A stretch of 64,000 bases of DNA from Pseudomonas sp. RIT-PI-r (GTDB lineage: Bacteria; Pseudomonadota; Gammaproteobacteria; Pseudomonadales; Pseudomonadaceae): positions 620,001 to 684,000 of the forward strand of contig NZ_LIGE01000025.1 of NCBI RefSeq assembly GCF_001297015.1, in the 5' to 3' direction. Within the stretch, counting starts at the first letter, position 1. Every line of letters starts with the position of its first letter. Shown one piece after another: positions 8,726 to 19,297 of the stretch. The notes beneath the pieces are model-generated. The model saw only the letters and a program-made list of their open reading frames with translations. It ran no database searches and was not told the DNA's origin. Made by a program: the position numbers and the translations under genes.

Positions 8726-9166
8726 ATGACCTTCTTCATTTTTCTTCTGGCCTGCGCAGCAGCGGCAGCCACCGGCGTGATGTTCAAACCGGGGCCGTGG
8801 TACGAAACACTGAACAAACCCGGTTTTACCCCGCCCAACTGGGCGTTCCCCGTGGCCTGGACGATTATCTACCTGCTGCTGGCCTGGGCCGGTTACCGTT
8901 TGAGCCTGATCCCCGGCAGCCAGACTGTGCTGGCGCTGTGGGCGGCGCAGATTGCGTTGAACACACTGTGGACGCCGGTGTTCTTCGGCGCGCATCAGGT
9001 GCTGGCGGCGATGGTGATTCTCACGGTGCTGTGGCTGGTGGTTGCGGCAATGGTGGTGCTGGCGATACAACTGGACCTGATCACGGGTCTGATCCTGTTT
9101 CCGTATCTGGCGTGGTTGTGCGTGGCCGCCGCGTTGAATTTCTCCATCCTGATCAAGAACCGCTGA
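8726..9166 (+). CDS. tspO: TspO/MBR family tryptophan-rich sensory protein
   Basis: A 146-residue protein with five predicted membrane helices. It has the family hallmarks KPGFTPPNWAFPVAW, LNTLWTPVFFG and the late PYLAWLCVAAALN segment. TspO proteins bind porphyrins and other hydrophobic ligands in the outer or inner membrane and influence tetrapyrrole and stress physiology. AAGGA six bases upstream decides the start. The TGA stop shares one base with the ATG of the following esterase gene, so the two are translationally coupled. Confidence 0.92.
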   Translation: MTFFIFLLACAAAAATGVMFKPGPWYETLNKPGFTPPNWAFPVAWTIIYLLLAWAGYRLSLIPGSQTVLALWAAQIALNTLWTPVFFGAHQVLAAMVILTVLWLVVAAMVVLAIQLDLITGLILFPYLAWLCVAAALNFSILIKNR

Positions 9167-10152
9167 TGACCAATGCCAATTGGGGGACCGAAACACCGTG
9201 GCCGCAAGGCCAGCGCGAGTTGGCGCAGGTGCGCGCCTTCAACCGCAAACTCGCCTGGCTGCCGCGTTTCAAGATCCGCAATCGCCTGACACCGCGCTTG
9301 ATTCAGGCACTGTTGCGCGTCAGTCAGGTCGGCGGTGCGAGGAAGTTGCGCGAGCATGGTCTGACGGCTGAGCAGAAGATGCTGGGGAATGTACCGGTGC
9401 GGATCATCCGCCCCAAAGGTCCGGCAAAAGGCGTGGTGCTGGACTTTCACGGTGGCGGCTGGGTGATCGGCAATGCGCAGATGGACGACAATTTCAACAT
9501 CGCCATCGTCAACACCTGTCAGGTGACGGTGGTCTCGGTCGATTATCGATTAGCGGTTTCGACGCCGCTTGAAGGTCTGCTGGAAGACTGCCTCAGCGCC
9601 ACTCGCGGGGTATTGAGTGATGCCGAATTTGCCGGTCTGCCCGTCGTGGTGATCGGTGAGTCGGCGGGCGGTCATCTGGCCGCGGCGACCTTGCTGGCGC
9701 TCAAGCAGTGGCCGGAGTTGCTGCAACGCATCAGCGCCGCGCTGCTGTATTACGGCGTCTACGACCTGACCGGAACCCCAAGCGTACGCAGCGCGCCTGC
9801 CGACACACTGGTGCTGGACGGCCCCGGCATGGTCGAGGCACTGCGCTTGCTCACCCCGGAGCTGACTGACGAACAGCGCCGTCAGCCACCGCTATCACCC
9901 CTGTACGGCGACTTCAGCGGTTTCCCGCCCGCCCTGCTGTTTGCCGGTGAACTCGATCCACTGCGCGACGACACCCTCGACATGGCCAAACGCTGGGCGC
10001 AATCGGCGCCGGTCGACATGTACCTGCTGCCCTCCTCGCCCCACGGCTTTATCCACTTCCCCACGGCCCTCGCTCAGGGCGTTCTGGCCTACAGTCGGCA
10101 ATGGATTTCGGCGCGCATCGAGGCCGTTAAGGTGCCTGACAAACTGGCATAA
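9166..10152 (+). CDS. Alpha/beta hydrolase, hormone-sensitive-lipase-type esterase
   Basis: A 328-residue serine hydrolase with the HGGGW oxyanion motif (DFHGGGWVIG), nucleophile elbow GESAGGH, the acid in ELDPLRDD and the catalytic histidine in SPHGFIHFP. This is the class IV (HSL-like) esterase arrangement, which hydrolyses short-chain carboxylic esters. The start codon overlaps the tspO stop (TGATG), indicating an operon. No signal peptide is visible, so it should be cytoplasmic. The natural substrate is not readable. Confidence 0.9.
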   Translation: MTNANWGTETPWPQGQRELAQVRAFNRKLAWLPRFKIRNRLTPRLIQALLRVSQVGGARKLREHGLTAEQKMLGNVPVRIIRPKGPAKGVVLDFHGGGWVIGNAQMDDNFNIAIVNTCQVTVVSVDYRLAVSTPLEGLLEDCLSATRGVLSDAEFAGLPVVVIGESAGGHLAAATLLALKQWPELLQRISAALLYYGVYDLTGTPSVRSAPADTLVLDGPGMVEALRLLTPELTDEQRRQPPLSPLYGDFSGFPPALLFAGELDPLRDDTLDMAKRWAQSAPVDMYLLPSSPHGFIHFPTALAQGVLAYSRQWISARIEAVKVPDKLA

Positions 10153-10162
10153 ACGTTCAGGC

Positions 10163-10357
10163 TCAGGCGAGGTAAAAGAAGTACAGCGCCAAACCCAGCA
10201 ACTGCATGATCAGCAGGATCGCAAGCACGTGATTGCAACCTTTCCACGCCTTGCTCACCGGGCGGTTTTTTGCCACTCGGTAACGCAGATAACTGTCGAG
10301 TGAAAGTGACGCCGTGGGGATCAACACGAACAAAAACGTCAAAAAGAAATTAAACAT
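10163..10357 (-). CDS. Small membrane protein, hypothetical
   Basis: A 64-residue protein with two hydrophobic helices (FNFFLTFLFVLIPTASLSL and HVLAILLIMQLLGLALYFFY) joined by a basic loop. The ATG at 10357 is preceded by AAAGGA at an unusually short distance, and the frame is open 21 codons further, so the start is uncertain. It converges with the esterase gene. I recognise no family. Confidence 0.55.
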   Translation of the reverse strand: MFNFFLTFLFVLIPTASLSLDSYLRYRVAKNRPVSKAWKGCNHVLAILLIMQLLGLALYFFYLA

Positions 10358-10438
10358 TTCCTTTGCCCGTCGACTCCCAACATGAAAGCGGATTTGTTCG
10401 CTGCATCGTGCACTGCTCAAGTCGTCTGAGCAGACAGC

Positions 10439-10516
10439 TTAGCTGATCGGCATGTACCCGGGATCCTTGGGGTTCCAGGTATTGGCCAGGACTGGGTCGA
10501 CTCGATAATCGCAGTT
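10439..10516 (-). pseudogene. Possible decayed coding fragment
   Basis: The reverse strand reads NCDYRVDPVLANTWNPKDP then GYMPIS and a TAA stop. The composition is strongly protein-like, but an in-frame stop lies five codons before it and there is no ATG, GTG or TTG. It looks like the C-terminal tail of a gene whose front has been lost. Chance coding cannot be excluded at this length. Confidence 0.25.
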
Positions 10517-10544
10517 AATGGTTAGCGGCTACCTGCTACCCAAC

Positions 10545-13500
10545 TCATTTATCCTGAATGAGCTGCAAGGCGCGATCAAAGTCGAACAGTTCCACCTGCG
10601 CCGCGGCGAGTGCCAGCCGTTCTGCCATCGCTCGATCGAGTGGCATATTGCGCAGTGCCACCAGCACGTCCGAAGCCGCCGTATCACCTTCGTCCAAAAG
10701 AACAATAAGCCTGTTCAGTTGCTCGCTGATTGCCGAGTCGTCCAGCGGGTAGCCATCCATGGAGGCCGGTGTGTTTGTTTTAAGGTCGGCCAGAGCCGCC
10801 AGGGTCGGGAGCAAGCAATGCTCGACCTGCATCGCTAGCGCTTGCACTACCGTAGCCGGCTCGCCGTTCTGGCAGGCCTGTTCTAACAACGTGCAGGCCT
10901 GCGCCACAGCCTTGGCGCCGATGTTGCCGGCGGTGCCGCGCAAACTGTGCGCCAGCCGTCCCGCGGCACCAGGATCCGGATCGATTCGTGCGGCCTGGAA
11001 TTGCCCGGCAAAGTCTGTCTGAGTATCGCGAAACTTGCAGAGCAGACGTAAGTAGAGATCCCGCCGCCCCATGCAGGTGGCGAGACCCGCCGCCAGATCA
11101 ATGCCCTCAAGACGATCTGGCAAGCCATCGGCGAAGACTGCGTTCAGTGGTGCTTGAGCGGCTCGTGGCTTGATCCACTTTGCCATGGTGGCGAACATGG
11201 TTTCGACATTCAGTGGCTTGGAGATATGGTCGTTCATGCCGCATTCGAGCGCACGCTCGCGGTCACCGTCCATAGCGTTGGCGGTCATGGCGATCACCGG
11301 CAGAGTGCTGAAGCGCGGTTGCTGGCGAATTTGCCGGGTGGCGGTGTAGCCATCCATCACTGGCATCTGGCAGTCCATCAGCACGCCATCGAAGTCGCCA
11401 TCCTCGCCGAGGATATCCAAGGCCTCTTGGCCGTGCGTGGCGAGTCGCAAGCGTATTCCGACACTTTCCAGCAGCTCGCTGGCCAATTCCTGATTCAGTT
11501 CGTTATCTTCGACCAGAAGCAGCCGCGCTCCCTTGAGACTGGCGACGGTATCGGCATTCTGTAGGGAGCGTTCGCCAGCCCGAGTATCGCTGTTCGTGTC
11601 TCTGCCCAGCACGACACCGATGGCTTCGAGTAACGAGGACGGCGTAACGGGTTTGGTCAGTATCACCGGCAACTGGAGGCCCTGGCGTTCGGCTTCTTCG
11701 CGGGCTTCTTCGCGGCCAAAGGCGGTCACCATGATGACCGATGGTGTGCGCATCAGACTGGCGGAATGCATTCTGCTCACGGCCTCCATGCCATCCATGC
11801 CGGGCATCCGCCAGTCCATCAAGACCAGATCGTAAGGCAATACCTTGTGCTCGGCGTCGGCCAGCATGCGCAGCGCCAGACTACCGCTCTGCGCGACATC
11901 CACTTCCAGGCCAAAGCTGCGTGCCATGCCCGAGAGAATTTCACGGGCACTGGTGTTGTCATCCACGACCAGTACCCGCATACCAAGCAGTTCGCCGGCC
12001 TTGAACATACGGCGCGGCTGCACGTTTTGCTGCACGCCGAGTTGCACCTGGAAATGGAATGTAGAGCCGATCCCCGGTTCACTTTCGACCCAGATTCGGC
12101 CGGCCATCAGCTCCACCAGTTTCTTCGAGATAGACAGCCCCAACCCGGTGCCACCGTATTTGCGGGTGATCGAACTGTCCGCCTGGCTGAATGACTGAAA
12201 CAGGCGTGAACACTGCTCGACGGTCATGCCAATGCCTGTGTCGCGGACCCAGAAATGCAGTTGTACACTGTCCGTGTGCGCCCCCACTTCTTCCACTCCG
12301 ACCACGATCTCGCCGTGCTCGGTGAATTTGGCTGCGTTGTTGCCCAGGTTGATCAGCACTTGCCCCAACCGCAGAGGATCGCCCAGCAGTGCCGTGGGCA
12401 AGTCGGGCGGGATCTGGAACAACAACTCCAGGCCCTTGTCCTCGGTCTTCAGGCCAATCATCGAGGTGAAACTGTCGAATACGTCCTCCAGGCGGAAAGG
12501 CACGTGTTCGAGGCTCATCCTGCCGGCCTCGATCTTGGAGAAGTCGAGGATGTCGTTGATGATTCCCAGCAGGTTCTCCGCTGATCGGTGCACCTTTTCA
12601 ATGTAGTTGCGCTGGCGTTTATCCAGTTCTGTACGCAGCGCCAAGTGGCTCATGCCGATGATGGCGTTCATCGGTGTTCGGATCTCATGGCTCATGTTGG
12701 CGAGGAACTCGCTCTTGGCCAGCGTGGCCTCTTCCGCTGCAGCCCTAGCCTCTGCCAGTGCGGTGACGTCGATGTTGATGCCGGTTGCGCGCAATGGCTT
12801 GCCGTCAGGCGTGCGTGAGAAGCGATTCAGCGAGCGGAACGTACGCACCTGCCCGTCGTTTTTACGCACGATCCGGAAATCGAACTCGACGCGATCATCG
12901 CCACTCTGAACGGCGTTCTCGAACGTGCTGCTGACTCGCGCCACATCCTCGGGATGCACCAGCGCCTTCCAGTGCGCCAACGAGCCACCGAAGCCGCCAG
13001 GCTCAAGTCCGAACAGTGTTTCAAGCTGGGGAGTCCAATAGTTTGTGCCGCTGACCAGATCCACGTCGAATAGCCCGATGTCACCGGCCTCTTGTGCCAG
13101 GTTCAGGCGATCGCTGGCAGTTCGCAGCCTGGCTTCCATCGCCCGGCGCTCACTGACATCGCGCACCGAGGCACACACACAGACGCCACGCCCCTCGAGG
13201 CGGGGCAAATGGGAAAGGCCGATTTCCACGGAGAACAGGCTGCCGTCTTTGCGTACTCCGCTCAAATCGTCCAGATCGCCGCCCATCTGCCGGGTTCCGC
13301 CACTGGCAATGAAGCCGTCGCGTAACCTGACATGCCGCTCGCGGGCAGCCTGCGGTACCAGACGCTCGATGCTGGCGCCAATCAGCTCGCCGGGAGCGTA
13401 ACCAAACAAGGTGTCCATTTGCGGGTTGGTCATGAGGATGCGGCCGTCGGCTCCCAGCACCAGCATGCCGTCCGGTGCTGCCTCGATGATGCCGCGGTAC

Positions 13501-14924
13501 CAGGCCTCGGTGGCGCGCAGTTCTGCTTGCTGGGCCTCCAGCTCTCTGGCTTGGTGTTCCAGCAGCAAGGTTTGCGCGCCCATTTCGTCAGCCTGGCGCC
13601 GTGTTTCCTGCAGCAGCGCTTGGGCTGCTTCGCTGCGTTCCATAATGGCCATCGCACCGGCCAGCCTCGGCAGGACTTCTTGCAAGAGCAACGCCTCTTT
13701 CTCCTCCAGCGAGTGAAAGCCAGCCATTTCCACAACCCCGAGCAGGCGCTCGCCACGCAGCACCGGCTGCACCATCAGATGGCTGGCGGCTGCTGCGCCC
13801 AACTGCGCGCGCACATGCCAGAACGATTCGGGCAGATCCTCAAGCTGACGGGGTTGACGATCCAGTGCGCACTGGCCAAGCAACCCCTCACCGAGCTCAA
13901 GCTCGGCGGGCAACGGGTGCTCACTGTCCACCGCATAACCGCCGACTAATTGCAGGCGCGACGCGCCCTCATAAAGCACGTAAAGCGCCCCTTGGCACAT
14001 GCCCAAACGGGGCGCGATGCGGCTGAAAAAAGCCTGGGCCAACTGCTGTGGCGTCTCTGCCTGTTGCAGATCCACTTGCAGGAGCGAGGCATGGCCTTTC
14101 ACCCAACGCTGGCGTTCAAGTTGACAAGCCTCCACTTGCAGCGTGGCAATGGCCCGCGCCAAGTCGCCGGTTTCGTTGCGCAGGTCGGTGTGCGGGATCT
14201 GGCCGTCCAGCTTGCCCGACGCCAATTCATCAACCGCCACGCGGACACGGTTGAGCGGCACACGAATGGAATAGCTGACCAGCCAGGTCAACAGCAAAGC
14301 CAGCGTTGAACCGCCCAACAGCAAGACATAGGTGATCATGCTGCTGCGCTGGGCGTACTCAGCGAGGTTCTTCGCCGTATCGTGGATGTCGGCTTCCTTG
14401 TTTTTCTCGATCTGGTTGAGCAACCCGTCGCCGCCCTGTTCCAACGCAAGAAAATCCTTACTGTTGAGCAACATCAAGGCCTGACCCAAGGACCCCTTGC
14501 CGGCGAACTCCAACGCTTCATCGCCATCTTTTTGCAGACGCTGTAATACCCGTTCGAATTCCAGCAGGCTGCTGATGCTGCTCTGTCTGCGCAGTGTTGG
14601 ACGCACCTGCGCCAACGCTTCGAGGAGGCGCTCTTGGGCGCGGTCCATCTGCGCCCTGGCGCTGATGCGGATGTCGGCGTTATTGGTCGCGATCGCCCGT
14701 TGCATGGCCAGCAACAGATGCGGTAGTTGCACCCGAACTTCCTGCACATGCTGGATACCGGCAAGATCCTGTTGGTACAACTGCTGCATTTCATGCCTGA
14801 GCGAATACTGGGTGCGCAGGCTTTGCACGCCGAGTATCAGGATCAATGTCATCAACGCCGCGAAGCCGATGATCAATTTGCTGCGCAGGGACAGGCGCTC
14901 GAGCATCTCGAACAGTCTGTTCAT
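10545..14924 (-). CDS. Hybrid sensor histidine kinase with HAMP, GAF, two PAS, two receivers and HPt
   Basis: A 1459-residue inner-membrane signalling protein. Order: membrane helix 17-33; periplasmic helical sensor; second helix about 195-217; HAMP; GAF-like domain about 300-440; PAS domains about 470-720; HisKA with [11 protein letters not shown] near 743; HATPase from about 855; receiver 1 (VLVVDDN near 985, [14 protein letters not shown]); receiver 2 (LLLVEDNE near 1138, [12 protein letters not shown]); HPt with [10 protein letters not shown] near 1326. All phosphotransfer residues are present, so a full internal phosphorelay is expected. The gene for a receiver-HD-GYP protein lies 43 bases upstream in the same direction, making c-di-GMP breakdown the likely output. 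Confidence 0.93.
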   Translation of the reverse strand: MNRLFEMLERLSLRSKLIIGFAALMTLILILGVQSLRTQYSLRHEMQQLYQQDLAGIQHVQEVRVQLPHLLLAMQRAIATNNADIRISARAQMDRAQERLLEALAQVRPTLRRQSSISSLLEFERVLQRLQKDGDEALEFAGKGSLGQALMLLNSKDFLALEQGGDGLLNQIEKNKEADIHDTAKNLAEYAQRSSMITYVLLLGGSTLALLLTWLVSYSIRVPLNRVRVAVDELASGKLDGQIPHTDLRNETGDLARAIATLQVEACQLERQRWVKGHASLLQVDLQQAETPQQLAQAFFSRIAPRLGMCQGALYVLYEGASRLQLVGGYAVDSEHPLPAELELGEGLLGQCALDRQPRQLEDLPESFWHVRAQLGAAAASHLMVQPVLRGERLLGVVEMAGFHSLEEKEALLLQEVLPRLAGAMAIMERSEAAQALLQETRRQADEMGAQTLLLEHQARELEAQQAELRATEAWYRGIIEAAPDGMLVLGADGRILMTNPQMDTLFGYAPGELIGASIERLVPQAARERHVRLRDGFIASGGTRQMGGDLDDLSGVRKDGSLFSVEIGLSHLPRLEGRGVCVCASVRDVSERRAMEARLRTASDRLNLAQEAGDIGLFDVDLVSGTNYWTPQLETLFGLEPGGFGGSLAHWKALVHPEDVARVSSTFENAVQSGDDRVEFDFRIVRKNDGQVRTFRSLNRFSRTPDGKPLRATGINIDVTALAEARAAAEEATLAKSEFLANMSHEIRTPMNAIIGMSHLALRTELDKRQRNYIEKVHRSAENLLGIINDILDFSKIEAGRMSLEHVPFRLEDVFDSFTSMIGLKTEDKGLELLFQIPPDLPTALLGDPLRLGQVLINLGNNAAKFTEHGEIVVGVEEVGAHTDSVQLHFWVRDTGIGMTVEQCSRLFQSFSQADSSITRKYGGTGLGLSISKKLVELMAGRIWVESEPGIGSTFHFQVQLGVQQNVQPRRMFKAGELLGMRVLVVDDNTSAREILSGMARSFGLEVDVAQSGSLALRMLADAEHKVLPYDLVLMDWRMPGMDGMEAVSRMHSASLMRTPSVIMVTAFGREEAREEAERQGLQLPVILTKPVTPSSLLEAIGVVLGRDTNSDTRAGERSLQNADTVASLKGARLLLVEDNELNQELASELLESVGIRLRLATHGQEALDILGEDGDFDGVLMDCQMPVMDGYTATRQIRQQPRFSTLPVIAMTANAMDGDRERALECGMNDHISKPLNVETMFATMAKWIKPRAAQAPLNAVFADGLPDRLEGIDLAAGLATCMGRRDLYLRLLCKFRDTQTDFAGQFQAARIDPDPGAAGRLAHSLRGTAGNIGAKAVAQACTLLEQACQNGEPATVVQALAMQVEHCLLPTLAALADLKTNTPASMDGYPLDDSAISEQLNRLIVLLDEGDTAASDVLVALRNMPLDRAMAERLALAAAQVELFDFDRALQLIQDK

Positions 14925-14967
14925 AAACGGCCTCTTTCAGCTGGATGTGCAGAGTGATGCGCGGGGC

Positions 14968-16125
14968 TCAGGGACGATCAGCAATTTGCTCAAGCAGGGC
15001 TAACTGCCTGGCCATGTCCTGGTCGCTGTCGGCAAATCGCTCGGCAATTGCGCGAAACTGTTCGGCATTGGCGAGAAACGCGTCACAGATGTCCGGATCA
15101 AAATGCGAGCCCCGGCCTTCGCGGATGATTTTCACCGCCTGCTCGTGGGGCATGCCGGGCTTGTACACGCGGCGACTGATCAGCGCATCGTAGACATCCG
15201 CCACGGCCATCAATCGGGCGCTGATCGGGATGTCATCGGTGGCCACACCTTGTGGATAGCCACTGCCATCCCATTTTTCCTGGTGGCCGTAGGCAATTTC
15301 CTTGGCCAGATGAAGGAAGTCGACGTTTATTCCCAACTGATCCTCGGCGTGCTGGATGGCGTCGCGCCCCAATGTGGTGTGGGTTTTCATGATCTCGAAC
15401 TCTTCGGCGGTCAGCCGTCCCGGTTTCAGCAGGATGCGATCAGGAATGCCAATCTTGCCGATATCGTGCAGCGGTGCCGATTTGAAGAGCAGTTTGATGG
15501 TGTCCTCGTCGAGGAAGTCCCGGAAGCGCGGGTGATTGCGCAACAGTTCAGCCAGGCGTTTGATGTAGTGCTGGGTGCGGCGAATGTGGTTGCCGGTTTC
15601 GTTGTCACGGGTTTCAGCCAGCGAGGCCATGGCGTGGATCGTGACATCTTGGATGGCGATCACCTCGCGGGTGCGCCGTTGCACTTCCTGCTCCAGAAAA
15701 TCGTTCTGATTGCGCAGGAAATCGGCAACGGCCTTGAGCTTGATCTGAGTCTCGACCCTGGCCATCAGAACCGGGGGAATGATCGGCTTGGTGATGTAAT
15801 CCGCAGCACCGAGGCTCAAGCCGCGAATCTCGTCCTGCGTAGCGGTCATGGCGGTCAGGAAAATGATCGGTATGTGGCGAATGCGAGCGTCAAGCTTGAG
15901 CTGCTCGGCAACGTCATAACCGGACAGGCCCGGCATCATGATGTCCAGCAGGATCAGGTCGGGAAGCGGGTCTGCCTGTAGCAGGCGCAGGGCCTTTTCG
16001 CCGCTGTTGGCGGCCTTGACCCGATATTTGTCCTTGAGCAACTCTGCGATCAGCATCAGGTTATCGGGTGTATCGTCGACCACCAGAACGGTCGCTGATG
16101 GGTAAACGTCCTGCATGCTATCCAT
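14968..16125 (-). CDS. Response regulator with HD-GYP c-di-GMP phosphodiesterase domain (RpfG-like)
   Basis: A 385-residue protein: receiver about 12-125 (VVDDTPDN, LILLDIMMPGLSGYD, ITKPI), short linker, then HD-GYP from about 185 with HDIGKIGIPD and GHQEKWDGSGYPQG. HD-GYP domains hydrolyse c-di-GMP to GMP or pGpG. GGAG nine bases before the ATG at 16125 decides the start; the frame is open 57 codons upstream without family resemblance. It is transcribed first, ahead of the hybrid kinase that presumably phosphorylates it. Confidence 0.92.
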   Translation of the reverse strand: MDSMQDVYPSATVLVVDDTPDNLMLIAELLKDKYRVKAANSGEKALRLLQADPLPDLILLDIMMPGLSGYDVAEQLKLDARIRHIPIIFLTAMTATQDEIRGLSLGAADYITKPIIPPVLMARVETQIKLKAVADFLRNQNDFLEQEVQRRTREVIAIQDVTIHAMASLAETRDNETGNHIRRTQHYIKRLAELLRNHPRFRDFLDEDTIKLLFKSAPLHDIGKIGIPDRILLKPGRLTAEEFEIMKTHTTLGRDAIQHAEDQLGINVDFLHLAKEIAYGHQEKWDGSGYPQGVATDDIPISARLMAVADVYDALISRRVYKPGMPHEQAVKIIREGRGSHFDPDICDAFLANAEQFRAIAERFADSDQDMARQLALLEQIADRP

Positions 16126-16389
16126 GTATGTTGGCTCCCGAGTCCGCAATTCAAGAGCTGGCGTACTTACGCCAGTCTCTTGCTGGCAAGCGTAGCTAGA
16201 AACGCCGCAATCGCTAGGTGAAGATCGGCAGGTTGGTTCGAGGAGGCACTCAATCGAATGTCTGCTATTGGCCGAAAGCAGTGGTTGGCAAGCCACTACC
16301 GACTACATGCCGTCATTCCACTGGACCACACTCATTCGATCAGCATCATGCTGTGGTCTGTGGACCAACGCCTTGATGGCCATGCCTTT

Positions 16390-16803
16390 TCAACCCATCG
16401 GCACCGCAAACACCGCGCTGGCCCGCGCCACCGTTCGCTCCCCGACATGCAAGCTGACGGCGGCGAACGCCAGTTGGCGTCCTTTTTTCGAGTATTCCAG
16501 ACGCACTTGCAGCCACTCGTTCATTTTTACCGCGCCGAGATAATCCAGGGTCATGCTCGCGGTGATCAATGGCTGTGGCGGGTCGCTGGAAAAGGCCATG
16601 GCGTAACCCATACCGACATCGGCCAACGTCGCCAACACGCCGCCATGCAAGGTGCCCCGGCCATTGGCATGGCGTGAGTCGGTCAGCAATCCCAGTTCCA
16701 GTTGTAGGCCGCTGCCCTTCGCGTAGATCGGACCAAGCAGATCAAGCAGCGGACTGCTGCGGGTAAACGGGGCGAAACCTTCGGGAATTGCGCTGGCGTC
16801 CAT
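16390..16803 (-). CDS. PaaI-type hotdog thioesterase
   Basis: A 137-residue protein with the hotdog-fold signature GTLHGGVLATLADVGMGYA, followed by LITASMTLDYLGAVK and late basic strands. Members hydrolyse acyl-CoA or aryl-CoA thioesters. A strong AAGGAGG five bases before the ATG at 16803 fixes the start, although the frame is open much further upstream. It stands alone, with a 264-base gene-free gap before the HD-GYP gene that contains one short hairpin (16158-16176). Confidence 0.85.
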   Translation of the reverse strand: MDASAIPEGFAPFTRSSPLLDLLGPIYAKGSGLQLELGLLTDSRHANGRGTLHGGVLATLADVGMGYAMAFSSDPPQPLITASMTLDYLGAVKMNEWLQVRLEYSKKGRQLAFAAVSLHVGERTVARASAVFAVPMG

Positions 16804-17003
16804 GATTCCTCCTTGTGCCGGTGACTCACCGGCTTCATTGACCTGAACAGGAGGGTTTATGGCCAACCGCCTGATGGCGCAAGAACTATACGGATGCGGA
16901 ATCGGCAGTGATAAACCGTGAGTCCTGAATAGCGGCACTGACACGCAAGGAGATCTTGATATATTGCTGCCCCCGAAACCGGCCAAGACTCAAGGAGGAA
17001 GAA

Positions 17004-17567
17004 TTGCGGATCTACATTACAGGCGCTTCGTGTGCGGGCGTGACGACTTTGGGTCAGCACCTCGCCCTTCTACTGGGCATACACCAGGTCGATGTCGACG
17101 ATTTCTTCTGGATGCCTACCAATCCTCCGTTCACAACCAAGCGTGCGGTCAGTGAGCGTGTTTCATTGATGCAGCAAGAACTCGGTGACGACGATTGGGT
17201 GCTGACGGGTTCTTGTATTGATTGGGGGGATGCGTTGATTGCCCATGCCGATCTGATTGTGTTCGTTGTCACACCAACGTCCGTTCGCCTCGAACGGCTG
17301 GCGGCACGGGAAAAGCAACGCTTTGGAGAGCGGATTGCACCGGGTGGCGACATGCATGAGATACATGTCGCCTTTCGAGAATGGGCCTCGCAGTACGACA
17401 ATCCGGACTTTTCAGGACGCAATCGCGCCTGGCACGAGGCGTGGTTATCAGCGCAAAAGGCCTCGGTGTTGCGATTGGACGGGACGATCAGTCCTGAAAA
17501 AATGGCAGCCAGTGTCATTCAGGCTTTGACGCAAATCCGGGCGCCAGCGAAAGGTTCAGCGCAATGA
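17004..17567 (+). CDS. P-loop kinase-like protein with variant Walker A
   Basis: A 187-residue P-loop protein of the adenylate/shikimate kinase-like group. It opens RIYITGASCAGVTTLGQHLA, where the usual Walker A lysine is replaced by valine, followed by a DVDDFFW acidic motif, a WVLTGSCIDWGD strand and an arginine-rich lid (RLERLAAREKQRFGERI). I recall the GVTT form from related proteins annotated as AAA or adenylate kinase, so it may be a family trait. A TTG start with AAGGAGG five bases upstream is far better than the ATG 48 bases earlier. Substrate unknown. It converges with the permease gene. Confidence 0.7.
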   Translation: MRIYITGASCAGVTTLGQHLALLLGIHQVDVDDFFWMPTNPPFTTKRAVSERVSLMQQELGDDDWVLTGSCIDWGDALIAHADLIVFVVTPTSVRLERLAAREKQRFGERIAPGGDMHEIHVAFREWASQYDNPDFSGRNRAWHEAWLSAQKASVLRLDGTISPEKMAASVIQALTQIRAPAKGSAQ

Positions 17568-17579
17568 GCTGCCGATTTT

Positions 17580-18980
17580 TTACCCCACCGACGTGACCGT
17601 CGCCGCCGGCGCAGGGTGACGCGACGTCACCAGGCCGATAAAGGAAATCGCCAACGCCAGACCGATGGTGGTGGTGACTTCGGTGCGGTGTTCCGGGGTG
17701 ATCATCATCACCGCCAGCGCTGCGCAGATGAACACGATCACCAGCCAGGTCAGCCATGGAAACAGCCACATGCGAAAGGTCAGCTCGACATTGCGCTGAC
17801 GCAAAATCCGCCGCATGCGCAACTGCGATACCGCGATCGCCAGATACACCAGCAAGGCAATCGCGCCGGAGCTGGCCAGCAGGAATTGAAACAGCCCGGC
17901 GGGCATGAAATAGCTCCACACGATGATCAACGCGCCGAGCACGGTACTGGCAATCACCGCTGCTCGGGGCACGCCTGCCGAGGAGGTAGCCTTCAGCATC
18001 TTCGGCGCATCGCCTCGCCGGCCCAGCGAGTACAGCATGCGCGAGGCAATGTAGATCGAGGAGTTCATGCAACTCGCCACGGCGATCAGCACGACCACGT
18101 CGACCATGAACTTGGCGTGGGGAATGTTCATGATTTCCAGCGCGCGCTGATAAGAGCCGACCGCGGCCAGCAACGGATCATTCCACGGCACCACGGAGAT
18201 CACCACGAAGATCGACAGCAGGTAAAACACACCGATGCGCCAGATCACCGAGCGCGTGGCCTTGGCAATGTTTCGCGACGGATCATTCGATTCGGCAGCG
18301 GCAATGGTCACCGCTTCAGTACCGATGAAGCTGAACATGATGGTGATGAAGGCGCCGACAACCGCCGACAAACCGTTGGGCGCAAATCCGCCGTGGTCGG
18401 CCATCAACCCGCTCAACCCGCTGACTTGCCTGTCGGGAATCCAGCCCATCAACACCGCAAAACCGACACCGATAAAACCGATGATCGCCACAACCTTGGC
18501 CATGGCGAACCAGAATTCGAACTCCCCATACTTGGACACGCTGAACAGGTTGGTCACCACCAGTGCAATGATCGAGCCCAAGGCGAACAACCAGGCATCC
18601 ACCTGTGGAAACCATTGATTCAGCACATGCCCGGCCGCCAGCGCTTCGATGGGAATCACCAACACCCAGAACCACCAGTAGAGCCAACCGATGGTAAAAC
18701 CGGCCCAGCGCCCGATCGCCTGATCGGCATAGGTCGAGAATGAGCCGGTATCCGGATTGGCCACCGCCATCTCACCGAGCATGCGCATGACCAGCACCAC
18801 CAGCAAACCGGAGAACAGATAAGCCAGCAGAACCGCCGGCCCCGCTGCGGCAATGGCATGCCCTGAACCTACGAACAAACCGGCGCCGATGATCCCGGCG
18901 ATGGACAGCATGGTGACGTGACGAGGCTTGAAGCCCTGCGCCAATTGGCTACTCGAATCCATGGAGTTAGGGCTGATCAT
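17580..18980 (-). CDS. Amino acid permease, GabP-like
   Basis: A 466-residue APC-superfamily transporter with about twelve membrane helices. Helix 1 carries MLSIAGIIGAGLFVGSG, the unwound substrate site, and the protein has the GEMAVANPDTGSFSTYAD loop typical of the AAT/GabP branch. It should import GABA or a related amino acid with protons. A downstream methionine at 18962 is an alternative start and neither has a strong ribosome-binding site. The gene is monocistronic here, with no gab metabolic genes nearby. Confidence 0.85.
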   Translation of the reverse strand: MISPNSMDSSSQLAQGFKPRHVTMLSIAGIIGAGLFVGSGHAIAAAGPAVLLAYLFSGLLVVLVMRMLGEMAVANPDTGSFSTYADQAIGRWAGFTIGWLYWWFWVLVIPIEALAAGHVLNQWFPQVDAWLFALGSIIALVVTNLFSVSKYGEFEFWFAMAKVVAIIGFIGVGFAVLMGWIPDRQVSGLSGLMADHGGFAPNGLSAVVGAFITIMFSFIGTEAVTIAAAESNDPSRNIAKATRSVIWRIGVFYLLSIFVVISVVPWNDPLLAAVGSYQRALEIMNIPHAKFMVDVVVLIAVASCMNSSIYIASRMLYSLGRRGDAPKMLKATSSAGVPRAAVIASTVLGALIIVWSYFMPAGLFQFLLASSGAIALLVYLAIAVSQLRMRRILRQRNVELTFRMWLFPWLTWLVIVFICAALAVMMITPEHRTEVTTTIGLALAISFIGLVTSRHPAPAATVTSVG

Positions 18981-19297
18981 TGGTTTTTTTATTCTCTGCT
19001 GATCGACATTCAAGCTAATTGATGCGGGCAAACGATCATCATCGTTGCCTGCAGGACTTCCCGAAAGAAGCCCCCTTCAACCGCCGCAGTTCTTATCAAC
19101 CCCATGATCTTTATGAGGTTATCTTGACTTAAAGACACCTCACCTTACCCGGCCTGCCCGATGAGTCAGTAGCCTGATTGCGCCATGATCGTGTCTGATA
19201 TCGACATTCGAGAACTATGTGTTCACGATAAACACCGACTGGTCACCTCGCGCACATTGCAACCTATGTTCGCTGCAGTGCCTCATAACTCGGCAAC

